From: Legionella anisa
GTDB taxonomy: Bacteria > Pseudomonadota > Gammaproteobacteria > Legionellales > Legionellaceae
Length of the DNA: 64,000 nucleotides
NCBI RefSeq assembly: GCF_001467525.1
Contig: NZ_LNXS01000043.1
Location: 18,152 to 82,151 of the forward strand
Direction: 5' to 3'
Within the stretch, counting starts at the first letter, position 1, and every line of letters starts with the position of its first letter. Below are positions 30,501-38,327 of the stretch, piece after piece. Under the pieces are notes generated by a model. The model was not told where the DNA came from and searched no databases. It saw only the letters and a list, made by a program, of their open reading frames with translations. The position numbers were made by a program, and so were the translations under genes.

Positions 30501-32134
30501 TCGATTTAAAAAAACTTGCAACGCTTCCATTAGAACAGAGGAAATCAGAACCTCAGATAGAAAATGCAAATCAATTACAAAAAGATGTTCTATCTCTTTG
30601 GCAAGAAGTACTGGCACATGATGATATTAGCTTAGATGATAATTTTTTTGATGTGGGTGGGCACTCCTTAAAAATGATTCATCTTAAAGTGAAGTTAGAA
30701 GAAAAACTTGCCTTAGCGGAAACATCTATGGCAACTTTATTTAAATATCCTACTATTCGCTCTTATTGTGATTATTTGTTAGGAAATAGCAAAACCATTC
30801 CACCTATCTATAATTCCTTCGTAAAAAATTCTGATGAAACAGAAGAAATTGCGATTATTGGCATCTCAGGTGCTTTTTCAGGTTCAAATTCGGTTGAAGA
30901 ATATTGGGAGAATATTGTCTCCGGCAAGGAGTGTATCGAGTTTCTCTCTATGGAGCAATGTGAGGAAATGGGCATTGATCCAGCAATTTATAACCATGAA
31001 CATTATATTCCCGCTGCAGGGCATGTTGCTGATATTGATAAATTTGATCCATCTTTCTGGGGATTATCACCTAAAGAATCAGGCATCCTTGATCCTCAAA
31101 TTCGTAAATTTTTAGAACACAGTTGGACTGTTTTGGAAACAGCTGGCTACATTAAAATCAGAAAACAACACAACATCGGTGTCTTTTGTGGCGCTAGTCC
31201 AAGTTATTACATGAATAAGAATATTTTGAATTCTGAAGATATTAATCTATGGGAAGCAAATAGCATGCAAGGAAATAGCTATTTAGCAACCCGAACCAGT
31301 TATTTATTAGGTTTAACTGGGCCCGCCATGAACATTAGTACCGCATGTTCTACGTCACTAGTCTCCATTGTAGAAGCATGTGAGAAATTAGCTTCCGGTA
31401 AATGTGATCTTGCTTTGGCGGGAGGAGTGAGTTTTCTATCAACCGAACAACATGGACATATTTACGAGGAGGGCATGATCTTTTCAAAAGATGGACATTG
31501 CCGTCCATTTGATCAAGAAGCTTCAGGAACAACGGGAGGTTCGGGAATTGGTGTGTTGCTTCTAAAACGATTGAGCGATGCACGACGTGATGGTGATCTT
31601 ATTATTGCGACCATTAAAGGATACGCCATAAATAATGATGGTCAACGTAAAGTAGGTTATACAGCACCAAGTATTGTTGGCCAAACGGAATGTATTTTAG
31701 CCGCGCAAAGGCAAGGGGGGCTGACTGCAGACACTATTAGTTACGTTGAGTGTCACGGAACAGGAACCAAGTTAGGGGATCCAATTGAAATAGCCGCATT
31801 GAACGATGCGTTTGAGGCCAATCTTCCTAATGATAAACAGATTGATTGTATTTTGGGATCAGTAAAAGCAAACATTGGTCATTCAGATTCTGCGGCTGGT
31901 GTCGCAGGAGTGATTAAAGTTTGTAAGATGTTGGAACATAAGATCATTCCGCCGCAGATCAACTTTAACGCACTGAATGATGAAATCAACATGGACGAAG
32001 AGTGTTTCAAAATTGTTACGGATAAACAACCTTGGACGCAAAAAAACCATCCGAGACGAGCTGCCATAAGTTCTTTTGGAATCGGTGGGACTAATGCACA
32101 TGTTATTTTACAAGAATATTCAGAGAGTTTGTAA
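24518..32134 (+). CDS. Hybrid NRPS-PKS, C-A(Ser)-T-C-A-T-KS
   Basis: A 2538-residue megasynthase. Domains: condensation C1 (about 10-425, HHIILDG at 134-140); adenylation A1 (445-960); carrier T1 (975-1045, GGDSI with Ser1008); condensation C2 (1075-1490, HHVIGDGWS at 1205); adenylation A2 (1515-2000); carrier T2 (2015-2090, GGHSL with Ser2050); ketosynthase KS (2108-2535, Cys2277 in TACSTS, His2413 in ECHGTGT, His2455 in NIGHS). The A1 specificity residues by alignment to GrsA are D649 V650 W653 H692 F720 S722 L751 V759 D760 K953, a serine code. A2 reads D V S Y I A Y I Y K and is not confidently assigned. An N-terminal C domain with no partner module upstream suggests a starter C that attaches an acyl cap. 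The next PKS gene supplies AT, KR, ACP and TE. All catalytic motifs are intact. No MbtH or PPTase gene is in the window. Confidence 0.97.
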   Translation: MTKEILASEFSKIFWFETQRLSDEEQYRYHLYNIYHYSNNFDIQRVKNALQLTVNSNYNLRSNFIYDGNDLKQIIHQNISANLIVCQAHTPEESQKYLHEAIVRPFNLESDPLYRFVIVENQFNATYSLLLNFHHIILDGTQFDVIVKEIESNYINPKSFNASDKADIVQLEHYLNWEREQINKADIQPVLDTLMKHPLSLTLPYHAPTSQKSITKSFILDEQSYQKLKKFSRETGFSIFNILKSAWATLLAKYTNQDEIIISYPFNTRKAPFKEIKGCFVNTLYAAYTIREETFKSTLDLVRQNINLMRDSKAYLISPMSLRRSLDISQVNVSISMISTRYQGPSLGTLIEQEEVVYPMSGSELVLYFDDNGQDLFLQFRMLDHVLSPTLVNNIGFHIENCLMSLIDNYESIPIANTNLLSQEEYNHVVHSNNQTDSIYSKDKTIHQLFEEQVIRTPNNIAVIYEEVALTYQQLNERANCLANYLKEVYHIVPDTLVALCLERSEHMLIAILAVLKAGGAYVPMEPSFPEERLQYLFEDTCAQLILTNEKFEQRLVNLTASMNHICSILPVDSEKTRSSLLSSPSTNPNTIMTSQNLAYVIYTSGTTGKPKGAMLNHTGIVNRIEWMQNEYLLNTTDVVLQKTPYTFDVSVWELFWANWYGGTIVFAQPESHKDSDYLSRIIEKERISIMHFVPSMLDIYLESLFLSKQALSSNLKYIFCSGEALTVDQVNKFESAKKINPEVKVVLHNLYGPTEASVDVTYYACLNSQDKIPIGKPIQNIKTYILDKSFTPVPNGVVGELYISGIGLARGYLNRPELTEERFIANPFAKDLDAPGYNRMYKTGDLVRWMPDGNIEYLGRNDSQIKLRALRIELGEIESTLCKYNEVKQSVILVKDRNKGTQNDKYLAAYYLSATPIDEDNLRQHLSQFLPEYMIPSVFIHMDRFPLSNNGKLDRKALPEPMFTSAEENYVPPRTPLEEQLCSIWQDVFKIEKIGIRDNFFQLGGDSILSIRIVSEMKQLGFNISVRDIFQHNTIEHIVPIISKQNIKENASYQPFSLISSDKLKQRNDADMAQLEDMYPVCYLQAGMLLEGELTDDGSYHDVFCYTIQKPFNKKLFLSVWDQLITKHAMLRTSFAVDSNNGYIALQYKNGSSDKCFVLEDTRSIEAILNDEKLEKFNYSEPGLFRFLIAHQESTQFNLIFSFHHVIGDGWSIASLISEFVDLYVHENSLKVESTLPFYGEFVAQEKAGIENQEIQQFWYSYLNDYQYVKRDLRFNKEAELLHDVYTTTDILSKESSAQLVALAHELSISVDILFLSAYQFLLSTFFNNDDLIIGLVVNNRLEKTSGDQLFGLFLNTIPFRVKVDKNNIYQLIKKNYDEKIKLYQYKIYPYGKIKADLGLQDDVYQCAFNYIHFHVAENNYSDGSLQFTDRFEKTNIPLFLNVLRQNDQFEFSITGSAHFVDRQTVEKLVHYLHYYLSQISAGKEKLVNLMEEEYQHLVYDLNQTEGFYQKGKSLHQLFEEQVAKTPNNIALVFNEQMLSYQYLNEQSNKLARYVQEIYQNCTQTSVKADTLIPICVDRSLDMIIGILGILKAGAAYVPIDPVYPKERIQFILNDINAPLILTQSHLQEVLSDHFISLIELDKKIYDKNDGSNLDMKSSNSDLAYVIYTSGTTGNPKGVMVEHNSVVNTISGLQNIYPIDNQNKKISCFTSFVFDVSVSEIFSSLLRGGELHLFSEEVKRSPELLAEYINQKQLSFVYLPPAILSVLPKIDYPSVKCIIFAGEPCEKNVGLYWLTKHPLFNYYGPTETTIYATGKQVEQRNINEIGKPLQNLQAYILDKELSPVPTGVIAELYIGGVGLARGYFNRPDLTAERFINNPFGAGRLYKTGDLARILPDGHIEYIGRNDSQVKIRGFRIELGEVENGISKLDGIIQSCVLANEVNGAKELVCYYTSTDSDVNDRFLKQKLKEHLPDYMIPTYWKRMTNMPLTVNGKLDLKKLATLPLEQRKSEPQIENANQLQKDVLSLWQEVLAHDDISLDDNFFDVGGHSLKMIHLKVKLEEKLALAETSMATLFKYPTIRSYCDYLLGNSKTIPPIYNSFVKNSDETEEIAIIGISGAFSGSNSVEEYWENIVSGKECIEFLSMEQCEEMGIDPAIYNHEHYIPAAGHVADIDKFDPSFWGLSPKESGILDPQIRKFLEHSWTVLETAGYIKIRKQHNIGVFCGASPSYYMNKNILNSEDINLWEANSMQGNSYLATRTSYLLGLTGPAMNISTACSTSLVSIVEACEKLASGKCDLALAGGVSFLSTEQHGHIYEEGMIFSKDGHCRPFDQEASGTTGGSGIGVLLLKRLSDARRDGDLIIATIKGYAINNDGQRKVGYTAPSIVGQTECILAAQRQGGLTADTISYVECHGTGTKLGDPIEIAALNDAFEANLPNDKQIDCILGSVKANIGHSDSAAGVAGVIKVCKMLEHKIIPPQINFNALNDEINMDEECFKIVTDKQPWTQKNHPRRAAISSFGIGGTNAHVILQEYSESL

Positions 32135-32147
32135 GACGGGGATATGT

Positions 32148-35100
32148 ATGGACCAAATAAATCAATTAGTTGACGACAATGTTTTTATTTTACCTTTATC
32201 AGCAAAAACAAAAAATTCATTAGGACAATATCAAAAAAAGTTGGCTGATTATTTACCCCAGCTGCCTAATCATTCATTAGCAGATATTGCTTATACGTTA
32301 CAAGAAAAAAGAGAGTTTTATTCTCATAGAAATTATATTGTTTGTAAAACAATTGAAGATGCCATTCAACAACTTCATCAATTAGGCACACCTTCACATC
32401 TAACTAAAGAAATGCAACATGCCGAACATAAGTTAATATTTATGTTTTCTGGTCAAGGCTCTCAATATTCCGGAATGAGTTCATTTTTGTATAAAAATGA
32501 AGAAATTTTTAGGAACTGTATTGATTACTGCTGCAATATACTCTCAAGCGATAATTCTATAGATTTTAAAGCTTTATTATTTTCTGAAAATAACCAAGCG
32601 ATTAATCAAACCCAATATGCGCAACCTCTTTTATTTGTCGTATCTTACGCGTTAGCTAAGTTATTTGAATCTTGGGGAGTAAAATCGGATGCTTATATTG
32701 GACATAGTTTGGGTGAGTATGTTGCTGCCACTTTAGCGAATGTATTTAGTCTAGAAGATGCTCTAAAAATTGTTGCAATGCGTGGTAAACTCATGCAGTC
32801 AATGCCATCCGGGGCTATGCTTGCCATTCAAAAGCCGGCATCAGAGGTGAGCGCTTACTTAACCGCAACTACTGAAATTGCAGTAGTTAATTCACCTGAA
32901 TATTGTGTTGTCTCGGGGGCTACTGCAGAGATTCATCAACTCAAAAAACAATTAGAGAAACAAGCCATTCCTTGTAGCCTTCTGCGCACATCTCATGCGT
33001 TTCACTCGGCAATGATGGAGGATGCGGCTCATGCATTTACTCAATTTTTAGCCGATATAATCTTAAATCCTCCCAGTGCTCCTTTTATTTCAAATACAAC
33101 GGGACAGTTCATCACGGACATACAAGCAACATCGCCAAATTATTGGGGTGAGCACATCAGAAATCCAGTGCTCTTTTCAGAAGGTGTTAACACGTTAATG
33201 CAGAAATATCCCCATGCGCTTTATTGTGAAATAGGCCCTGGCAACACCTTGTCAACCTTTGTCAAACAACACAAAGATCAAAATGATAAAAACCTATTAG
33301 CAATTCATACCCTTTTGCCTGCTAAAATTTACAAAGAATTACCTTCAGATAAAGAGGACCTGCAGATTTTTCACGCTGTTGGAAAATTGTGGAGTTATAA
33401 TTATCCATTGAATTTTAAAGCGATTTCAAAAAATCAATTTGGCAAGTTGACCTTATTACCCTCATATCAATTTGAAAAGCAAACCTGTTGGATTAATAAA
33501 TCTACAACTTCAGGACATGCAAATAGAGATGTTGTCATGAATCCAAAATCCAAATGGTTTTATAAGCCAACATGGAAACGTTTGTCATCGATTCCCAAAC
33601 ATCATGAGCTCATCAGCTCATCGCAAGATACTTGGTTAATCTTTGCTGATGATACGGGTTTGTCAGATAAGCTCGCGCTACGTTTAAAAGAGCTGCAACA
33701 AAAACATCTTGTTGTAAAAATAAATAAAAGCATTCAGTCTTTTGTCATCAGTCATGATCACGTTCAAATCAATCCATTTTCAGAACAAAGTTATGCAAAA
33801 TTATTTTCATATTTAAATGAACATCATTATAAACCTACATTAATTATTCATGCCTGGACCGTGACGAATGACCATGTTTCATACGTTAATGAGTTTACAG
33901 AGTCAAAAATATTTTATGGTTTTTATAGTTTGTTTTTATTACAAAAATATTTGTTAAATCACTATAATCATCCACTAAAACTCTCTGTATTGACTAATGG
34001 TATTGGCCAAATAACTGGTGAAGATATTATTCATCCGGAGAAAGGAACTGTACTCGGTGCCGTAAGAGCTATTCCGCATGAACTTCCTCAAGTACAAACA
34101 CTGTGCTTGGATCTTGGGTTTAAGACCTCAATTAATCCAGATTATTTAATCCAATTTGCCCAGCAGGACGATCATTATGAAGCTGAGCCAAGCTATGCGT
34201 TAAAAATGAATGCATTATGGCGTGAAGATATTGAATTGATTTCAACCCCCATTCACAATCAAACCCTGATACAGGATAATGAAGTGATTCTCATCACCGG
34301 TGGCTTAGGTGGCATTGCATTATCTATCGCTAATGAAATAGCTAAAAAGCATCAAGTAACTTTTGTGTTGACCAGCAGGAAACCTTTTGTTGTTGACGTG
34401 CCTGAAAAAGAACAATCGGATTTATATAAATTCCAGAAATCCACTATAAAACAGATTCAAGACAATGGTTCACAGGTTGATATTGATTGCATTGATATCG
34501 CAGAACCTCTTGATACACTCAGATTAATCGAGCGTATTAAACAAAAATATGGAACGCTCAGCGGCATAATTCATGCTGCTGGTGTTGAGCCATTGGGCTT
34601 AGTCGATAAGTCGCTAGACCAGTTATCTTCGGTACTCTCCGCTAAAGTTTTTGGTACAGAGAATTTATTTAATGCGCTAAAAAATGAAAAGCTTAAATAT
34701 TTTATTATGACTTCCTCAATCACTAGCTTTATGGGAACGGTTGGGACGATTGAATATTGCGCGGCAAACAGTTATCTCGATATTTTGAGTGGCTCCATGT
34801 TCCATCCTATTGTAGAACATTTTCTCTCTATAAACTGGCCTGCTTGGTCTGATGTGGGGATGGCACATAAGTTTAATACCTTAAATAAATCCTCTCAATC
34901 TTTGGAACAACTAAATGCATTAAACAGTAAACAAGGTGCGGAGGTATTTTATACACTTATGAACCAAACCGAGCATCATCAGGTTGCTGTTTCTAAATTT
35001 GATATCCAAAATTTGAAAAAGAAAATATTTGGTAAATACAGGAAAAATAAAAATTCCATTGCCCTAGTGCATGAGAATAAAAGACAACTTCTAACTGATA

Positions 35101-36152
35101 CGGACATAACGGGATTGGAAGAAAAAGTGGCGCAAATATTCCATGAAATTCTGGGTGTCGAGCAATTTTCTAAGCATGATAATTTCTTCGATCTCGGTGG
35201 ATCCTCATTAAGTGTTGTACAGCTAGTGAGCAAATTGAAAGCGATTGATTTATTTCCTTCGATTACAGATATAATGAAAAATAATTCTGTGTTTTTGTTA
35301 AGTAACTTCAATACGGTATCCACAACGGAAAAAATTGTTGTTCCTTTAAAAATAAATCCAAATTCATCCAAAAATGTATTTTTTATTCACCCTGTTGGCG
35401 GAACATTAATTCTTTATACCAATATGATTAAACAACTGGATAATTCATATAATTATTACGGCATACAAAATATTAATATCGCTAACAAAGTGATTATAGA
35501 AACGGATAGTTTAAAGAAACTTGCAGAAAAATATGTCTACGAAATACAAAAAATTCAATCTGATGGTCCGTATGTATTGATGGGAGCCTCATTAGGAGGA
35601 ACTCTTGCTTATGAAATGGGCAGACAATTATTAAATTTAGGAAAACAAGTAAGCTTTGTCGCTATGTTTGATTCATGGGCCACTTTTTCTGAAAAAAGCC
35701 ATGATGAAGATATTTTCCGAGATTACATGTATTCCCAGATGAAATCTGAGTTTGATGAATTTGCAAGTAAATTATCGGAGCTTGCTGTAGAAAACGAAGA
35801 GATCATCAAGAATATTTGTGATGCGCGTTGGAAGCTGATGACTTTGCTACTCAATTACAGCATTCAAAGTGGTGATGTAAATATTAAGATTCATCAATTT
35901 AAAGCAAAACAACTCGATAGTTTTCATATTAACAATATTAATACTCCTGATAATGGTTGGAAAAAATATACTAACTTGCCGGTCAGTAGTTATGAAATAG
36001 ATGGTGATCATATTTCTATCCTCGAGCAACCAGGAGTAAATCAAATCATTACTGAGCTTAATAGTTTGTTATCACAGATGAAAAGTAAAACTGGAATCGA
36101 TTTGAAGGCTACAGCAAACTCAATAGAGTTTAATTACTCTAAGGCAATTTAA
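32148..36152 (+). CDS. Polyketide synthase AT-KR-ACP-TE, partner of the upstream NRPS-PKS
   Basis: A 1334-residue protein that completes the PKS module begun by the upstream KS. Domains: KS-AT linker (1-90), acyltransferase (95-400; FSGQGSQY, GHSLGEY with Ser187, HAFH at 283-286 predicting malonyl-CoA), structural plus catalytic ketoreductase (470-960; GGLGGIA at 718, catalytic Tyr870 in EYCAANSYLD), ACP (990-1060; GGSSL with Ser1020), and type I thioesterase (1075-1320; GASLGG with Ser1148, Asp1175, His1288). No dehydratase or enoylreductase is present, so the product keeps a beta-hydroxyl. The ATG at 32148 follows GGGGAT; an upstream in-frame ATG lies inside the KS gene. Splitting a module between KS and AT is unusual but works if the two proteins dock. 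Confidence 0.96.
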   Translation: MDQINQLVDDNVFILPLSAKTKNSLGQYQKKLADYLPQLPNHSLADIAYTLQEKREFYSHRNYIVCKTIEDAIQQLHQLGTPSHLTKEMQHAEHKLIFMFSGQGSQYSGMSSFLYKNEEIFRNCIDYCCNILSSDNSIDFKALLFSENNQAINQTQYAQPLLFVVSYALAKLFESWGVKSDAYIGHSLGEYVAATLANVFSLEDALKIVAMRGKLMQSMPSGAMLAIQKPASEVSAYLTATTEIAVVNSPEYCVVSGATAEIHQLKKQLEKQAIPCSLLRTSHAFHSAMMEDAAHAFTQFLADIILNPPSAPFISNTTGQFITDIQATSPNYWGEHIRNPVLFSEGVNTLMQKYPHALYCEIGPGNTLSTFVKQHKDQNDKNLLAIHTLLPAKIYKELPSDKEDLQIFHAVGKLWSYNYPLNFKAISKNQFGKLTLLPSYQFEKQTCWINKSTTSGHANRDVVMNPKSKWFYKPTWKRLSSIPKHHELISSSQDTWLIFADDTGLSDKLALRLKELQQKHLVVKINKSIQSFVISHDHVQINPFSEQSYAKLFSYLNEHHYKPTLIIHAWTVTNDHVSYVNEFTESKIFYGFYSLFLLQKYLLNHYNHPLKLSVLTNGIGQITGEDIIHPEKGTVLGAVRAIPHELPQVQTLCLDLGFKTSINPDYLIQFAQQDDHYEAEPSYALKMNALWREDIELISTPIHNQTLIQDNEVILITGGLGGIALSIANEIAKKHQVTFVLTSRKPFVVDVPEKEQSDLYKFQKSTIKQIQDNGSQVDIDCIDIAEPLDTLRLIERIKQKYGTLSGIIHAAGVEPLGLVDKSLDQLSSVLSAKVFGTENLFNALKNEKLKYFIMTSSITSFMGTVGTIEYCAANSYLDILSGSMFHPIVEHFLSINWPAWSDVGMAHKFNTLNKSSQSLEQLNALNSKQGAEVFYTLMNQTEHHQVAVSKFDIQNLKKKIFGKYRKNKNSIALVHENKRQLLTDTDITGLEEKVAQIFHEILGVEQFSKHDNFFDLGGSSLSVVQLVSKLKAIDLFPSITDIMKNNSVFLLSNFNTVSTTEKIVVPLKINPNSSKNVFFIHPVGGTLILYTNMIKQLDNSYNYYGIQNINIANKVIIETDSLKKLAEKYVYEIQKIQSDGPYVLMGASLGGTLAYEMGRQLLNLGKQVSFVAMFDSWATFSEKSHDEDIFRDYMYSQMKSEFDEFASKLSELAVENEEIIKNICDARWKLMTLLLNYSIQSGDVNIKIHQFKAKQLDSFHINNINTPDNGWKKYTNLPVSSYEIDGDHISILEQPGVNQIITELNSLLSQMKSKTGIDLKATANSIEFNYSKAI

Positions 36153-36157
36153 AACAA

Positions 36158-36190
36158 GGTTGGGTCTTGGCCCAACCATTTAATTTTTTT
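36158..36190 (+). terminator. Hairpin and T-run between the PKS and the MFS exporter
   Basis: GGTTGGG and CCCAACC form a seven-base stem around TCTTGG at 36158-36177, followed by ATTTAATTTTTTTATGG. It resembles an intrinsic terminator and may lower read-through into the exporter gene, whose start is at 36202. Confidence 0.7.
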
Positions 36191-36201
36191 ATGGAAATAG
36201 T

Positions 36202-37443
36202 ATGAATAGCATGATTAAAATGAACCAATCCAAGCAGTCTCTAATTAAGTTTGCCTTATTTTTGATTTTATTTTTAGATGGTTTTGGGCAAAGTTTAATT
36301 TTTCCGATTTTGACTAAAACAATTTTATCAACTGACAATCATAGCTTAATTAATAGTCTTTCTTTACATCACCGAGAAGTTATTTATGGTCTTATCGTGG
36401 GACTTTTTTATTTTTTCTGGATGTTTGGAACAGCCATATTAGGCGACTTCTCTGACTCTTATGGACGTAAAAAAGGTCTGCTTATTTGCATCATGGGAAT
36501 GATAATTGGGAACCTCCTCACCGTATTTGCTTTTGCCATGAGCAATGTTTGGCTCGTTGTGATTGGCCGTACCCTTATTGGTTTTACAGCGGGAAGCCAA
36601 GCGATTGCCCAAGCTTCAATAGCAGATATGAGCACCCCGGAAAATCAAGCACGTAATACGGGATTGATTATATTGGCCGTGACATTAGGTGCTATTTTTG
36701 GTCCTGCGTACGGACAGGTCTTTAGTGACAGTCAAGTATGTTCTTTTTTTAATAATCAAACGCCTTTTATTGGTGTTATCGTGTTATCGATACTCAGTTT
36801 ACTAATCCTATCCTTTTTCTATCATGATACGTCAAAGCCAAATAACAAACCTATTCAGTTAACACGTGTTATTAATATTTTCAAAGATGCATTTGTTCAT
36901 CCCAAAATACGTATTTTACTGTTTTCTATGATTAGTATTTTTGGATGCTGGTCTATTTATTACACTTACATGACGATTTATTTAGTGAAAACGCTTCATG
37001 CAAGCAGTGGACAAATTAGTATTTACATGTCTATGTATGGCGTAGGGGCCTCAATTTCCATGGCTCTATTAGGTAGCATTGTAGAAAAAAAATTCAGCAC
37101 CAAAAATGCTGTAATTATGGGATGGTCTTTGCTTGCATTAGCCACCTTATTAACGCAATTAAGTTCTTCACTAATTTTGGATTACCTATGGGCTATTTTT
37201 GCAGGTATCGGGGTAGCTATAGGAATGCTGTTTTCCATGAAAGCATTCTCTGTGCAAGTTCCAGCGGATAGACAAGGTTGGATTATGGGAGTATTTAATG
37301 CCAGTTGGGTTGGCGTAATGGGTATCTCCGTAATGCTTATGGGATATATTGCAAATTTTGGCATTATTGTACCACTTATGATTGGCTACATGCTGTATTT
37401 AGTCGGCGTCACTTTATTTATAAGATGTCCTGAACACTCATAA
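36202..37443 (+). CDS. MFS transporter, probable exporter of the NRPS-PKS product
   Basis: Major facilitator with about 12 hydrophobic helices, 413 residues. The cytoplasmic loop after helix 2 carries motif A as DFSDSYGRKKG, typical of drug:proton antiporters. Helix 4 has GRTLIGFTAGSQAIAQASIADM. It lies directly downstream of the PKS, in the same direction, 49 bases after its stop. Its likely job is export of the NRPS-PKS product or self-protection, which is inference from position. A GGA lies seven to eight bases before the ATG. Confidence 0.9.
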   Translation: MNSMIKMNQSKQSLIKFALFLILFLDGFGQSLIFPILTKTILSTDNHSLINSLSLHHREVIYGLIVGLFYFFWMFGTAILGDFSDSYGRKKGLLICIMGMIIGNLLTVFAFAMSNVWLVVIGRTLIGFTAGSQAIAQASIADMSTPENQARNTGLIILAVTLGAIFGPAYGQVFSDSQVCSFFNNQTPFIGVIVLSILSLLILSFFYHDTSKPNNKPIQLTRVINIFKDAFVHPKIRILLFSMISIFGCWSIYYTYMTIYLVKTLHASSGQISIYMSMYGVGASISMALLGSIVEKKFSTKNAVIMGWSLLALATLLTQLSSSLILDYLWAIFAGIGVAIGMLFSMKAFSVQVPADRQGWIMGVFNASWVGVMGISVMLMGYIANFGIIVPLMIGYMLYLVGVTLFIRCPEHS

Positions 37444-37485
37444 ATTTGAAGATTTAGTCCCTCAACTCACTCTAACGGTTTCTAT

Positions 37486-37508
37486 TTCCCGCGTTTTCTC
37501 CGCGGGAA
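37486..37508 (+). terminator. GC-rich hairpin after the MFS exporter gene
   Basis: TTCCCGCG and CGCGGGAA are perfect eight-base arms around TTTTCTC. There is no strong T-run, so it could be a weak or Rho-aided terminator ending the biosynthetic operon. Confidence 0.5.
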
Positions 37509-37564
37509 CCCTATTGGATTTTCCTACAGTACACTAGGCGACAATAAATAAAAAAATTTAAGGA

Positions 37565-37590
37565 CTTGAAATCTTCTCCGGCGCCCCCAT
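37565..37590 (+). promoter_or_regulatory. Sigma-32 (heat-shock) promoter of grpE
   Basis: CTTGAAA at 37565-37571 and CCCCAT at 37585-37590, spacer 13 bases. Both match the RpoH consensus exactly. It lies 42 bases before the grpE start. Confidence 0.88.
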
Positions 37591-37632
37591 CTCTGGTGTT
37601 CACATGGCTAGGCTGTAGAGAGGAGTAATTGC

Positions 37633-38238
37633 ATGAGTAAAAAAGATAAGAATTGGCATCAATTTAAAGAAGAGCATGAATCTAAAAAATCCCCAAAAGT
37701 TGAACATTCTGAGGACGCTGTAGACTTGCCTGAAGAGATAGAACACCTGGAACCTTCTTTAGATCATCCAAGTTACGTAGAATTGAGTGAAAAACTCACT
37801 CTTGCGGAACAGCAATCTCATGAAAATTGGGAAAAAGCAGTCCGTGCACAAGCGGAATTGGATAATGTACGGCGCCGTGCTGAGCGTGAGATCGAAAATG
37901 CTCTTCGTTATGGTGTAAAAGAGAAGTTGATTACTGATTTATTGCCGGTAATTGACAGCCTAGAGCAAGCCCTGCAACTGGCTGCTAAAGCAGAAGATGC
38001 ATCAATGCATGAAGGTTTAGAATTAACTCTGAAGCTTTTTATGGATGTATTGAAGAAATTCGAGGTTCAGCAAATTGACCCCACTGGCGCGCCCTTTGAT
38101 CCACAGCTTCATGAAGCAATGTCGATGCAAGTTGCACCCGATGCAGAACCCAATACAGTATTAGCAGTATTCCAAAAAGGATACAAACTGAGTGATCGCG
38201 TGATTAGACCAGCGCGTGTTGTCGTATCAAAAAAATAA
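37633..38238 (+). CDS. grpE: Nucleotide exchange factor GrpE
   Basis: Co-chaperone that releases ADP from DnaK. It has 201 residues. The acidic N-terminal 50 residues precede a long coiled coil (about 55-120, with RAQAELDNVRRRAERE) and a C-terminal beta domain with FQKGYKLSDRVIRPARVVVSK, the family signature. The stop is followed after 18 bases by the heat-shock promoter of dnaK. grpE, dnaK and dnaJ are in one direction in the usual order. Confidence 0.98.
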   Translation: MSKKDKNWHQFKEEHESKKSPKVEHSEDAVDLPEEIEHLEPSLDHPSYVELSEKLTLAEQQSHENWEKAVRAQAELDNVRRRAEREIENALRYGVKEKLITDLLPVIDSLEQALQLAAKAEDASMHEGLELTLKLFMDVLKKFEVQQIDPTGAPFDPQLHEAMSMQVAPDAEPNTVLAVFQKGYKLSDRVIRPARVVVSKK

Positions 38239-38256
38239 AAATGTGCTCTTTGTGGG

Positions 38257-38281
38257 TTGAAATTGGCAAATTATACCCCAT
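38257..38281 (+). promoter_or_regulatory. Sigma-32 (heat-shock) promoter of dnaK
   Basis: TTGAAA at 38257-38262 and CCCCAT at 38276-38281, spacer 13, followed by ATAAG. It is nearly identical in layout to the grpE promoter, and 46 bases separate it from the dnaK start. Confidence 0.88.
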
Positions 38282-38327
38282 ATAAGAATCATCGCATTAG
38301 AAATTATTACTTTGGAGCAAGAATAGA

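Noticed and set aside
24518..37443. Siderophore cluster of enterobactin type because A1 codes for Ser
   Set aside because: No dihydroxybenzoate genes, no receptor or iron box is visible, and a KS-KR-TE module follows.
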